A stretch of 64,000 bases of DNA from Flavobacterium johnsoniae (GTDB lineage: Bacteria; Bacteroidota; Bacteroidia; Flavobacteriales; Flavobacteriaceae). The position numbers were made by a program, and so were the translations under genes. The notes beneath the pieces were generated by a model. The model ran no database searches, was not told where the DNA came from, and worked only from the letters and a program-made list of their open reading frames with translations. Shown piece after piece: positions 27,228 to 35,281 of the stretch (the first letter of the stretch is position 1; each line of letters begins with the position of its first letter). The stretch spans positions 248,001-312,000 of the forward strand of contig NZ_MLFK01000010.1 in assembly GCF_001879205.1 (NCBI RefSeq). Direction: 5' to 3'.

Positions 27228-28151
27228 TTATTTTTCTTCAATCCACGTTAAAAATGCCGTATCCGCACCACCTATTTTAACAATTCGGTTTTTATGCGTC
27301 ATTACTCCCAGACCGTGTTCACTATCCCAGGAACAAGAGAAAAGAAAACCGATATACGGCAGATTCTCTTTAAAGACAGAGGTAATGTAAACAGCTGCAG
27401 GCGATATCAGACTGGCAAAACCTTTTATTTCCATAACATCCGGCATAAAGTCAGGTTTGTCTTCTTCGCTGTAATTATAATCCTTCTGCCATTGTGGGTA
27501 TACTTTCAATAATTCAGTTAAAATGCTCTGTAGTATTTCCTTTTGATTAGTTTCGAGATAATTAATTCCGTTTTCGTGTTCTATTGCAAGTTCTTCTTCC
27601 TCTTCATCATCAAATAAAATTTCACACCTAATAATTTCTTCTTCCCCAAAAAATGACTGCCATTCTTCTAATGCAACAGAATCAAAAAAATTATCTTCGC
27701 CTTCATCCTCTTTTACAATATCACGCGGATTCTCTAAATGTTTATTAAAAAACTCATAACAAAATGGTGCTCTGGTGAATATATAATCCGGGTTTTCGTT
27801 GTAACACAAATAGAAATATTCTAGTGCTTTTTCTTCGTTACCGCATTCTAAACAGCATTGTCCTCTGTAATAATTTCGAACATAAGGTTCATTTCTCCCT
27901 GACGCCGTATGACGGTCATTAATATCAAGCCATCGCATCATATTGGGAAAATCTTTGGCCCAGATATATTCGTTAGTCATTCTGCCTGCAATAATATAAG
28001 CCTGATAGATATTGTATTTTTCATCATCGGCCTCTGCCCATTTTTCTTCGATAAAATTGATAAGATCTTCTTTTGTCAATTTATTTTTCTTCAAAGAAAA
28101 TTTATCTAAGAAAGTAGATATATCGTCTATTATATTTTCTGCGTTTGACAT
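27228..28151 (-). CDS. Acidic immunity-type protein (DUF6985-like C-terminus)
   Basis: 307 residues, cytosolic and very acidic (DDEEEEELAIEHENG). Residues 1-170 look like TPR-type helices (QCCLECGNEEKALEYFYLCYNENP). The C-terminal ~120 residues end LGVMTHKNRIVKIGGADTAF, a pattern I associate with the DUF6985 domain found beside polymorphic toxins. The assignment is from memory. Its neighbours are SUKH and other immunity-like genes on the same strand. No toxin is adjacent. Confidence 0.55.
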   Translation of the reverse strand: MSNAENIIDDISTFLDKFSLKKNKLTKEDLINFIEEKWAEADDEKYNIYQAYIIAGRMTNEYIWAKDFPNMMRWLDINDRHTASGRNEPYVRNYYRGQCCLECGNEEKALEYFYLCYNENPDYIFTRAPFCYEFFNKHLENPRDIVKEDEGEDNFFDSVALEEWQSFFGEEEIIRCEILFDDEEEEELAIEHENGINYLETNQKEILQSILTELLKVYPQWQKDYNYSEEDKPDFMPDVMEIKGFASLISPAAVYITSVFKENLPYIGFLFSCSWDSEHGLGVMTHKNRIVKIGGADTAFLTWIEEK

Positions 28152-28193
28152 GCTTTATCTTTTACATTTACGGCTGTTTCATTCTATAAAATC

Positions 28194-29543
28194 TTATAAC
28201 AGCTTTTCGAATAACTTTTTTTGTTCCTCAGTCAATTGTCTGGCAATTTTACCGAAATCCTTACTTTGTCCAAAAGTCGTATACATGACACTTTCCCAGC
28301 AGTAAGCGGCCATTTCCTGAGCGTCGGTCTCGCTGTCTGAGTATTCTTTTAAATTTTCATCTGTAAAATAATACGCCGCAAAATTCTCCCTGCTGTCAAG
28401 TAACAACTTTAGACTATTTTCGGTAGAGAAATACGCAATAAACGCTTTATAATGCGGGTGTTCCTGCAATGACAAAACCGCATTGATGTACACCTTTATT
28501 GATTTTTTTGTTACTCCAAATTTTTCTAAAAATACCGGAGTAAATTTTGACTGAATGGATTGGTGTTCTTCATCTACAGTTTGATAATAATCTACCAGTG
28601 TATCAAAATAATTTTCGTTTTGCAAGCCTAAAGCAAAAACAGCAAAGGTCGAAGGCATTGCACAATTTTCATCTTCAAGATTGGTGTACCATTCATATTT
28701 GTGTTTAGTAAGATCAATATATTCCAGAATCAGAGAATGCAGTTTTACATATTTTACTGCTCCGGCTAATAAATAATGCTGTCCGCATTTTGGAAATCCT
28801 TTTACAGGAAGTAACTCTTTTGTTTTAGCAGAAAATGCAATTTCGAAACTTTTAGGAAAATCTGATTTCAAAAGATTATTGACAAGTGTCAATGCCTTTT
28901 TATAACTTTCTTCGGTTTCGTTAATCAGTTTAATATGGATCGCGGCAAAAACATCATTTGCTTTAAAGGCTAAATCGCTGTCTTTATAATTGGTTAATTC
29001 TTTTGGTAATTTACCTGTTCCATTTTTCTTAAGCTGTTCTACTTCATCAGAGCCTAATTGAGTGACAACATCAAAATATTGATTAGCTGTAACCGATGCA
29101 TAACTTGGACCGTATTTAATATGAGAAACAGCCAGATAACATAAAAAACTTAACAGCTCATTTTCTTCTTCTGTTAAGGTATTTTTTGATGCAATTTCTC
29201 CTGTTTTAGGTACAAATATCCTTGAATTATTTCTTTGGACACGATCGAATTTAGCACAAATCAAGTCTTTTGTGAGGTTTCCTAAAGTATATTCGTAACT
29301 CTTAAATCCGCTTAATTTTCTAAGTTTCTCAATAAAAGAAACATATAGTTCTTTTGAGAAAGAACGTGTCTGAAAAAAATATTTTACGATAGAATCAAGC
29401 AGGAATTTCTCGCCGGAATCCAGCAAATAAGGATTAGGATATTGCTCATCTATTTTAACTGTTCCGCCATTTATCGCTTCAATGAATCTTTCTAAAAGCA
29501 GTTCATTTTCTTCAATTTTGACCAGGTAATTTAAATTTCTCAT
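28194..29543 (-). CDS. Hypothetical helical protein in the immunity series (DUF6138-like?)
   Basis: 449 residues, no signal peptide or membrane helix, mostly alpha-helical with repeated 30-40 residue helical pairs (for example DVFAAIHIKLINETEESYKKAL and KYVKLHSLILEYIDLTKH). I recall similar proteins as DUF6138, but cannot verify this. It lies 6 bases after the SUKH gene and 42 before the next, so it belongs to the same transcript. Likely a protein-binding scaffold, as expected for an immunity protein, by context only. Confidence 0.5.
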   Translation of the reverse strand: MRNLNYLVKIEENELLLERFIEAINGGTVKIDEQYPNPYLLDSGEKFLLDSIVKYFFQTRSFSKELYVSFIEKLRKLSGFKSYEYTLGNLTKDLICAKFDRVQRNNSRIFVPKTGEIASKNTLTEEENELLSFLCYLAVSHIKYGPSYASVTANQYFDVVTQLGSDEVEQLKKNGTGKLPKELTNYKDSDLAFKANDVFAAIHIKLINETEESYKKALTLVNNLLKSDFPKSFEIAFSAKTKELLPVKGFPKCGQHYLLAGAVKYVKLHSLILEYIDLTKHKYEWYTNLEDENCAMPSTFAVFALGLQNENYFDTLVDYYQTVDEEHQSIQSKFTPVFLEKFGVTKKSIKVYINAVLSLQEHPHYKAFIAYFSTENSLKLLLDSRENFAAYYFTDENLKEYSDSETDAQEMAAYCWESVMYTTFGQSKDFGKIARQLTEEQKKLFEKLL

Positions 29544-29549
29544 TATAGT

Positions 29550-30251
29550 TTAGTCGTTTTCATCATCATTATATTCCTCATCGTCATCGTACGAAAGATA
29601 AGACCAGTCTATGTCTATATGGTCCAAAATAGAATCAAAACGATCCTGATCGCTCGTTCCGATAAAAGCAGCAGTGCAATTGTTCTCCTTATCAAATGAA
29701 AGACTGATTACATCATAAAAATCATTGGTGTATACTTTTTGGTTATCTCTGCTTATTTCAGGAACTAATGTCCAATTGTTCTCTACGAATTTTACTTTAT
29801 CGGAATCAATTGATCCAAAATGGTTTCCGTTGTATTTTAAGCCGCCCAAAGTACCGCTGAAAACAGCCATAAAGAGAAAAAAATCCTCCGTGCTTTGGGT
29901 TTCAATTTCCCAATCGGATTTTTCAATTGTATCGTAATTGCCATAAACAGGCGGATTATCGAGTTTTAAATCTTCTTTTTTTATTCCCCAAAAGGCTACA
30001 ACCTGGTTTTCTTCATAAATAACCAAATAACCGTCATCAGAAAAATCAACTTCATCCTCAGGTTTCAATAATCTATTAAAAGAATAATTAAGATTTTCTT
30101 CTTTACCCAGCTCCAGATAATATTCTTTGAGTTTTGCCGGAAGCGCTGTTTTTAGTTTCTCTTCGAGTGCACGAATTTCAGCTTCTGAGAATCCATAATT
30201 TTCATTTTCTGAAAGATTATAAAGACGCTTTATTTTTTGTAAATAGTTCAT
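29550..30251 (-). CDS. SMI1/KNR4 (SUKH) family immunity-type protein
   Basis: 233 residues from ATG 30251; an earlier in-frame start (30314) would overlap the upstream gene and lacks support. The SUKH start is visible: GFSEAEIRALEEKLKTALPA then KLKEYYLELG, followed by a strand region and YLVIYEENQVVAFWGIK. The tail is strongly acidic (DDDEEYNDDEND). SUKH proteins bind and neutralise contact-dependent or type VI nuclease and other toxins. It is 16 bases downstream of a second SUKH gene; the tandem arrangement suggests an immunity array. Confidence 0.75.
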   Translation of the reverse strand: MNYLQKIKRLYNLSENENYGFSEAEIRALEEKLKTALPAKLKEYYLELGKEENLNYSFNRLLKPEDEVDFSDDGYLVIYEENQVVAFWGIKKEDLKLDNPPVYGNYDTIEKSDWEIETQSTEDFFLFMAVFSGTLGGLKYNGNHFGSIDSDKVKFVENNWTLVPEISRDNQKVYTNDFYDVISLSFDKENNCTAAFIGTSDQDRFDSILDHIDIDWSYLSYDDDEEYNDDEND

Positions 30252-30267
30252 AGTTTTTTTTCGATAT

Positions 30268-30864
30268 TTAATATCTCCACTTTTTAACTGTAGTACTGCC
30301 CAGTAAATCGACAACTATTTCTTCTGTCCAATTGTCTATCTCTTTATTTTCTGAAAAATCATTTTGAGCAAAAATCAGACAGCCTTTTAGGTAATCATCC
30401 ACAGTGTCAAAAATTTTAGTGAGATAAGGCGTATCCTCGTGGTCGTAGTAATAAATTTCTTTTGTTTCACTGTGAAAACAAAACATGTTTCCGTTGCCTA
30501 AATAATCACTGAAAGAAATTAAATACGGTAAAAGCTGTTTGTCTTCCTCTGTAAAATCCGGGCCATATTGAGGTGTGTCTGCCCAAATATCTTTAATCCA
30601 GTCGACTTCGTTGAAATCCTGAAGCTGTTCTCCAATATCGGCAATTCCAAATGTCTGATAAAATAGTTTGAGATTTTTGGGGATTGTTGTTCCTAATTTG
30701 GTTTCCAGATTCAGAATCTCTTGTTCTGAAACAGGCTTTTTTAAATCGTCGCCAAAATTAGCAGCAATAGATTCAATAATTTTTTGAGTGTTGATTTTCC
30801 AATCTGCGTCTCCAATTTTGTTAAACGGAATCAGAATATCTTCTTTGCTGTTTATCTCAATCAT
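30268..30864 (-). CDS. SMI1/KNR4 (SUKH) family immunity-type protein
   Basis: 198 residues. The SUKH core is easy to see: PVSEQEILNLETKLGTTIPK followed by NLKLFYQTFG, then a DW-containing loop, LPYLISFSDYLGNGNMFCFH, and IYYYDHEDTPYLTKIFDTVDDYL. The latter strand pair with GN and YYYDHE is typical of these proteins. It is the first gene of the five- or six-gene immunity-like operon, 81 bases downstream of the HxlR gene. Confidence 0.82.
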   Translation of the reverse strand: MIEINSKEDILIPFNKIGDADWKINTQKIIESIAANFGDDLKKPVSEQEILNLETKLGTTIPKNLKLFYQTFGIADIGEQLQDFNEVDWIKDIWADTPQYGPDFTEEDKQLLPYLISFSDYLGNGNMFCFHSETKEIYYYDHEDTPYLTKIFDTVDDYLKGCLIFAQNDFSENKEIDNWTEEIVVDLLGSTTVKKWRY

Positions 30865-30945
30865 AACTTCGGCTTATATAATTTTCTAAGCGTGAAAATA
30901 CATAATTCCCCTTACGATTGCAATTACTTTTGAAATCGATTTGTA

Positions 30946-31263
30946 TTATTTTTCAGAAAAAAACTCCAATTGCCTGAAAACCGGAATCAACGATTTTCCT
31001 TTTTCTGACAAAGTATATTCAATATGCAGCGGTTTTAGCCTGATAACATTTTTATCCAAAAGTCCAAAGTCTTCTAATTCGCGAAGTGCGACCGCCACAG
31101 ATTGTTTATTTGCTCCTTTCAAATCTCTCAAAAGTCCGTTGAAACGCAGCGGGCCGTCAACAGCCAATAGAAAAATCTGCGGTTTCCATTTTCCTGATAA
31201 TAATTTCAGAAGTCCCTGAGCAGGACATTCGTTTTCTTTTTCTGATTTATTTTCTGTAGTCAT
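30946..31263 (-). CDS. HxlR-family winged-helix regulator
   Basis: 105 residues. Typical HxlR sequence: CPAQGLLKLLSGKWKPQIF near the N-terminus, PLRFNGLLRDLKGANKQSVA recognition region, ALRELEDFGLLDKNV, the wing IEYTLSEKGKSLIPVF. The conserved CP cysteine, which senses electrophiles in some members, is present. It diverges from the DsbA-like gene at 31419, which it may control; that pairing of an HxlR regulator with a thiol gene suggests redox response. Confidence 0.9.
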   Translation of the reverse strand: MTTENKSEKENECPAQGLLKLLSGKWKPQIFLLAVDGPLRFNGLLRDLKGANKQSVAVALRELEDFGLLDKNVIRLKPLHIEYTLSEKGKSLIPVFRQLEFFSEK

Positions 31264-31349
31264 CTTTTTTAGACTAATTGACTTGTTATTAATTACGGAC
31301 GAACTTTGCGTAAAAGTAAAAAACCTAAGCGTAAATAAAAGCAGTTATT

Positions 31350-31400
31350 ATGAAAATACTGTCGCTGTTATTAATCCTGATCTGCAGTGCAGGCTGCTAG
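31350..31400 (+). pseudogene. Lipoprotein signal peptide cut by an amber codon
   Basis: ATG 31350 starts MKILSLLLILICSAGC, a textbook lipoprotein signal with lipobox, and then TAG (31398-31400). The next codons are in the same frame as the DsbA-like gene that starts at ATG 31419 (SQTNSK then MSENK). The whole would be a normal lipoprotein if the TAG were a sense codon. It may be a recently lost leader, or a short leader peptide. Confidence 0.55.
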
Positions 31401-31418
31401 TCACAAACTAATTCAAAA

Positions 31419-32336
31419 ATGAGCGAAAATAAAACCAATCCGTTATTGTGTAATCCCGAAACCGGAACTTGTGAAATGCCTGCTGGCGAAACATCAAAAG
31501 AATCCATTACTATTACCGCACAAAAGAAACCTATAAAAATAATCTACTACACAGATCCTATTTGTTCTTCCTGCTGGGGAATCGAACCGCAGCTTCGAAA
31601 ACTAAAAATCGAATATGGCGATTATCTAGAAATTGACTACAGAATGGGCGGTTTACTCCCAGACTGGAATTACAACAGCGGGGGTATCAGCAAACCGTCG
31701 GATGTCGCACATCACTGGGATGAAGCCAGCATATATTATGAAATGCCAATTGATGGCAATGTATGGCTCGAAGATCCGCTGGATTCTTCCTATCCTTCTT
31801 GTATTGCTGTAAAAGCCGCCCAGATTCAGAGTCAGGAAAAGGCGTTGAAGTTTATGCGCATTCTTCGGGAAAAATTATATCTCGAAAAGAAGAATATTGC
31901 AAAATGGGACAATATCGCCGAAGCAGCGAAAATAGCAGATTTGGATATCGAAAAATTAAAAAAAGATTATGATGGTGATGCTGAAAAGCTGTTTCAGGAA
32001 GATCTAAATCTGGCGAAAGTTCTTGGTGTAAGAGGTTTTCCGACCTTGTTTTTTGCCGATGAAAACAACAATAAGCTGACCGTTTATGGCTCCAAACCTT
32101 ATTCCTTTTATGAAAATGCTCTGCTTGCTTTATTTCCTGAAGCTAAAAAGAAAAAGTTTGTAAACCAGAACGCATTATCGCTTTTTGAAGTTTATCCAAC
32201 ATTGGCCGTAAAAGAATATGCCGTTATTCAGGATATATCTGTTAATGATGCTGCGATTATTTTGGAAGAATTATTCAGAAAAGGAAAACTGGAAAAGAAA
32301 ACGATTAAAAATGGTTCGCTTTATTCTATAAAATAA
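31419..32336 (+). CDS. DsbA-family thiol protein (SpxH/YjbH-like)
   Basis: 305 residues from ATG 31419. A cysteine-rich N-terminus (LLCNPETGTCEMP) is followed by the DsbA/FrnE-like fold: IIYYTDPICSSCWGIEPQLR with CSSC, a helical insertion (YEMPIDGNVWLEDPLDSSYP, AAQIQSQEKALKFMRILREK), and the cis-proline strand VRGFPTLFFADENN. The C-terminal ~60 residues are helical. SpxH-type proteins are cytosolic adaptors, whereas DsbA proteins are periplasmic; here the open frame continues upstream into a lipoprotein signal peptide that is interrupted by TAG. As sequenced it should be cytosolic. Divergent from an HxlR regulator. Confidence 0.8.
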   Translation: MSENKTNPLLCNPETGTCEMPAGETSKESITITAQKKPIKIIYYTDPICSSCWGIEPQLRKLKIEYGDYLEIDYRMGGLLPDWNYNSGGISKPSDVAHHWDEASIYYEMPIDGNVWLEDPLDSSYPSCIAVKAAQIQSQEKALKFMRILREKLYLEKKNIAKWDNIAEAAKIADLDIEKLKKDYDGDAEKLFQEDLNLAKVLGVRGFPTLFFADENNNKLTVYGSKPYSFYENALLALFPEAKKKKFVNQNALSLFEVYPTLAVKEYAVIQDISVNDAAIILEELFRKGKLEKKTIKNGSLYSIK

Positions 32337-32344
32337 TTTAAAAA

Positions 32345-32381
32345 TTAAAGCCGTAAAAATGTTTTTACGGCTTTAATTTTT
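32345..32381. terminator. Bidirectional terminator between convergent genes
   Basis: AAAGCCGTAAAAA and TTTTTACGGCTTT form a 13-bp perfect stem with a two-base centre, followed by AATTTTT. It lies between the DsbA-like gene and the SUKH gene ending at 32373, and overlaps the latter's stop region. Confidence 0.8.
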
Positions 32382-33071
32382 CATCTGATCTTTTATTAAT
32401 TTAATAATTGAATCAGCTTCTTCTTTAAACTGAGTTTGATATTTTACTCTCACAGCGCTTTTGCCAAGAGCGTCAAAATAAACCCAGCCTCCTATTTTTT
32501 GAATAATATATTTTGGCTGTGTTGCTGCATTGTATAATTTATCAAAAGTGACTTCATTTAAAAATAGCTCATGAACATTGTCAAATAGTTTTTTACTTAA
32601 TTGTCCGTTACTTACAAAGCTTATGTATTCCTGTTCAAAATTGTAATTAGTGTCAAAATACAGATCAGAATTAAAATTGTATTTCTGATTATAATAAGCA
32701 ATTACTTTTTCAAAATTTTCAAAATAAACAGCCTCGTCAGAGTGGCGCGGTAACAAAACAATTGGTTTTTGATTATTGTTTTTAACCGTAATTATATCTC
32801 CATCAATGGTTGTGGCAATAGTTTGTGAATTAAGAATGAGCTGTTCTTCGCTTTCTGTCAAAGTCCAGAAATCCATATAATCGCCAAAGTTAGATTTGAT
32901 ATAATCCTGATCAGGTTTTTGTATCATCAATAATTCATTTATCGAACCCAAACCGTAAGTCATCAGAAAATCTAAATAGTCCGCAGGCAGCGAAAATGAA
33001 CCCCGACTTAGTGCTTCTGTTTCACTATTCGTTAAGGGTTTTACGGTGCCGATTTTATATAATTCGATCAT
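32373..33071 (-). CDS. SUKH-like immunity protein
   Basis: 232 residues from ATG 33071 (an earlier start adds only a short hydrophobic run). The N-terminus shows the SUKH pattern SFSLPADYLDFLMTYGLGSI followed by NELLMIQKP, then a polar middle section and PIVLLPRHSDEAVYFENFEKV. The C-terminal 90 residues are less typical. It is separated from the other immunity-like genes by the HxlR and DsbA-like genes but is on the same strand, and 49 bases downstream of the CinA-like gene. Confidence 0.7.
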   Translation of the reverse strand: MIELYKIGTVKPLTNSETEALSRGSFSLPADYLDFLMTYGLGSINELLMIQKPDQDYIKSNFGDYMDFWTLTESEEQLILNSQTIATTIDGDIITVKNNNQKPIVLLPRHSDEAVYFENFEKVIAYYNQKYNFNSDLYFDTNYNFEQEYISFVSNGQLSKKLFDNVHELFLNEVTFDKLYNAATQPKYIIQKIGGWVYFDALGKSAVRVKYQTQFKEEADSIIKLIKDQMKN

Positions 33072-33120
33072 ATAGTGATTGTAAATTATGATTACAATTA
33101 TACACAAAAACTATAAGTTT

Positions 33121-33597
33121 TTAAGCAATTTCTTCTAAAATCAATTCGGCCACAGCATCAATTGCCTGATTAATTATACTTTCAGGCGTTCCATTAAATT
33201 CAAAACGTTTTGCTGTTTCTTTGTCGGCAAAAATAATATGCACAAAGATAGTTCCTACCGGCTTTTCTTCGTTCTCGCTGCCTCCGGGTGTAGTTAATCC
33301 GGTTAAGGCAACGCAGATATCTGAATTTATATAGCGAAAAAAATTCTGCGCCATTAATTTAGTTACTTCAGCGGATTCTGCACTGTATTTTTCTATTGTC
33401 CCCCAAGGGATATGCAGTAAATCTTCTTTCATGGAAGAGTGGTAACAGACCATCCCTCCTATTAAAATTCGGCCTGAATTTACAACTGTCGAAAACTCAT
33501 AACTCATTTTTCCGGCCGAAGCACTTTCTACAAATGTTATTGTCAGATTCTTTTCTATTAACGCCTGACAGCAGGCCGTAACTTTATCAGATGCCAT
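33121..33597 (-). CDS. CinA C-terminal domain/PncC-type nicotinamide-nucleotide amidase
   Basis: 158 residues, a single PncC domain: TFVESASAGKMSYEFSTV (substrate Ser/Thr region), GGMVCYHSSMKEDLL, YSAESAEVTKLMAQNFF, and CVALTGLTTPGGSENEEKPVG. The usual TAG motif is SAG here, and SS becomes NS, modest differences. The enzyme deamidates nicotinamide mononucleotide in NAD recycling. The N-terminal CinA domain is absent, as in many stand-alone PncC proteins. Confidence 0.87.
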   Translation of the reverse strand: MASDKVTACCQALIEKNLTITFVESASAGKMSYEFSTVVNSGRILIGGMVCYHSSMKEDLLHIPWGTIEKYSAESAEVTKLMAQNFFRYINSDICVALTGLTTPGGSENEEKPVGTIFVHIIFADKETAKRFEFNGTPESIINQAIDAVAELILEEIA

Positions 33598-33752
33598 ATT
33601 ATTTTACTTTTAATTAAATATTTCCTTATCAAAAATAAAATCTTTCCAATTTTTAAGATTACATAATTTCCGAGTATGATTACATTATAAGTAACTGTTA
33701 ATTATGCAGCTATAATTTATTTTCGTGTAAGATTTTCGGTTGTTCTGCATGG

Positions 33753-33760
33753 TAAATTTG
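33753..33760 (+). promoter_or_regulatory. TAAATTTG -7 promoter box
   Basis: It matches TAnnTTTG and lies 29 bases upstream of the small open frame at 33790. It probably drives the following group of small genes (33790-35146). No good -33 TTG is at the right spacing. Confidence 0.4.
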
Positions 33761-33789
33761 TAAAACACAAGATTAAAAACTTATACGCC

Positions 33790-33941
33790 ATGAAAACTGA
33801 AGTTCAGAAAAATAAAAATATAAATGCCGCAAATAGTATAACAAGTACAAAGTACAAGACGGAAAATTGCCGGGTAAAACAGTAACAAAAATTACTGCTA
33901 AAACTTTGGCAAAAAATAACGGATTCAAACCCAGCGAATAA
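33790..33941 (+). pseudogene. Broken small-protein gene
   Basis: ATG 33790 reads MKTEVQKNKNINAANSITST and stops at 33885. From ~33840 another frame continues KYKVQDGKLPGKTVTKITAK and TLAKNNGFKPSE, stopping at 33941. The two parts read as one Lys-rich ~50-residue protein separated by a frameshift of minus one. The junction is a tandem AGTACAA repeat (AAGTACAAAGTACAAG), where loss of one 7-base unit would produce exactly this shift. No family is recognised. Confidence 0.5.
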
Positions 33942-33964
33942 ATATTAATCTAAAAAACAGCGTT

Positions 33965-34453
33965 ATGGAAAAGCAGAATAATTTTGATTATGGTCAAACC
34001 GACCCTGATTTTATAGATCAAAATACTCTTGTTGATGGTACTTATTCAAATGAAGATGAGTACAAACAAGAATTAAAGAAGCAAAACACTCAGGAATTTG
34101 GCGAGAGCAATCCTGATGTAATAGAACAAAATACTCTGGTTGATAATGATAATTATGCAAGAGATGAAGATCCTTATCAATATCAGGAAGAGTTTATTGG
34201 AGATTTAAACCATCCGGAACAAGACTTTGAGAAAAACACCAATGTTAGGTCTGAGAATATTCCAAATCAGGAACGAATTATTAATGAGGATGATTTGATT
34301 ACCAATGATGGCGAAAGCGATCTAAATGACGACAACGATCCGGATGAATTAGATTATGAAAATGATGTTGAAAAAGACGGGGATCTAGATAATGATGAAG
34401 AATTGGATGACTTTGATGCGGAGCATTATCCGGAAAATCATCCAAGAGAATAA
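33965..34453 (+). CDS. Acidic low-complexity protein with an internal repeat
   Basis: 162 residues, no signal peptide, extremely acidic and almost free of Cys, Trp and His. Two copies of a ~20-residue unit are present: DYGQTDPDFIDQNTLVDG and EFGESNPDVIEQNTLVDN. The second half is Asp/Asn/Glu-rich (DDNDPDELDYENDVEKDGD). It looks intrinsically disordered. I do not recognise the family. It lies downstream of a broken small gene and upstream of a membrane protein in what looks like a stress-type cluster. Confidence 0.75.
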   Translation: MEKQNNFDYGQTDPDFIDQNTLVDGTYSNEDEYKQELKKQNTQEFGESNPDVIEQNTLVDNDNYARDEDPYQYQEEFIGDLNHPEQDFEKNTNVRSENIPNQERIINEDDLITNDGESDLNDDNDPDELDYENDVEKDGDLDNDEELDDFDAEHYPENHPRE

Positions 34454-34492
34454 TCGAAAATAACTAAGAGTTTCGTTTAAAATTATCCATTT

Positions 34493-34894
34493 ATGGCTAT
34501 TGCAGATCAAATTATCTGGCTTTTTGTTCTGGCTGTTCCAACAGCCTGTATAAGCTGGACGGTAACGCACGAAGAGATTTTTAGAGAACCTCACGAATGG
34601 TGTGTAAAACACTCAAAAAACGAGAAATTTTTACTCACCAGAAAATTCTTTTATCTTTTTACTTGTGAATACTGCTTCAGTCATTATGTTACAATTGGCT
34701 TTTTAATCTTTACAGATTATAAACTTTTGTTAAACGACTGGCGAGGCTATATTTTGGCCGGGTTTTCGCTGGTATTTGTTGCAAACATATATATGAGCCT
34801 TTTTGCCCTTTTACGTCAGGCTATAAAAAAAGAAAAAGTAGAAATTGAAAAAATTGAGATCGAAACTGATAATGAGAAGCTTATCAACAAATAA
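34493..34894 (+). CDS. Small membrane protein with a CEYC motif
   Basis: 133 residues. One membrane segment near residues 8-25 (IWLFVLAVPTACISWTV) and others around residues 62-80 and 85-105. FTCEYCFSHYVTIG carries a CxxC-x3-H motif near the second membrane segment, as seen in some small DUF1360-type membrane proteins. The charged C-terminus (KKEKVEIEKIEIETDN) is cytosolic. Function unknown. Confidence 0.75.
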   Translation: MAIADQIIWLFVLAVPTACISWTVTHEEIFREPHEWCVKHSKNEKFLLTRKFFYLFTCEYCFSHYVTIGFLIFTDYKLLLNDWRGYILAGFSLVFVANIYMSLFALLRQAIKKEKVEIEKIEIETDNEKLINK

Positions 34895-34924
34895 AAATAC
34901 GTTTAACTAAATAAATTAAAAATT

Positions 34925-35146
34925 ATGGAAAATTTACAATTCATAGATCCATTATTGCACGGAATCAAACCACTTGAAAAAAACACTGCCAATCTTACAG
35001 TAAAACAACTGGCCTGCGCCGGTCTTGGCTCAATTTTACTTGGAGCAGTTTTAAAGAAAACAGGTCATAATAAAGCTGCCGCTATTGTGGGAAGCCTTGC
35101 GCTGCCATTACTATCTGCAGCAGTTTACAAAAAAGTAGCAAAGTGA
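34925..35146 (+). CDS. Small hydrophobic protein
   Basis: 73 residues. After 25 polar residues a stretch of short hydrophobic helices follows (LACAGLGSILLGAVLKKTG, KAAAIVGSLALPLLSAAVYK). It may be a small membrane-associated protein. No named family is recognised. It is 30 bases downstream of the CEYC membrane protein and ends 30 bases before a terminator. Confidence 0.65.
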   Translation: MENLQFIDPLLHGIKPLEKNTANLTVKQLACAGLGSILLGAVLKKTGHNKAAAIVGSLALPLLSAAVYKKVAK

Positions 35147-35176
35147 TAAAAGGAAGCGAATTTTGCTAATGATGAA

Positions 35177-35212
35177 ATGCCCGTTAAGCTAATTCTTAAC
35201 GGGCATTTTTTA
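35177..35212 (+). terminator. Terminator after the small-gene cluster
   Basis: ATGCCCGTTAAG and CTTAACGGGCAT form a perfect 12-bp stem with a CTAATT loop (35177-35206), followed by TTTTT. Confidence 0.88.
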
Positions 35213-35281
35213 TACACTTTCTAAATTATCTTGCTGAAGATGATAATTTATCTAATTGGGAAATTTCTAATTAGGTAATTA

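Noticed and set aside
28012..28305. Plus-strand open frame of 97 codons between two immunity-like genes
   Set aside because: It is antisense to the ends of both coding genes and low in complexity.
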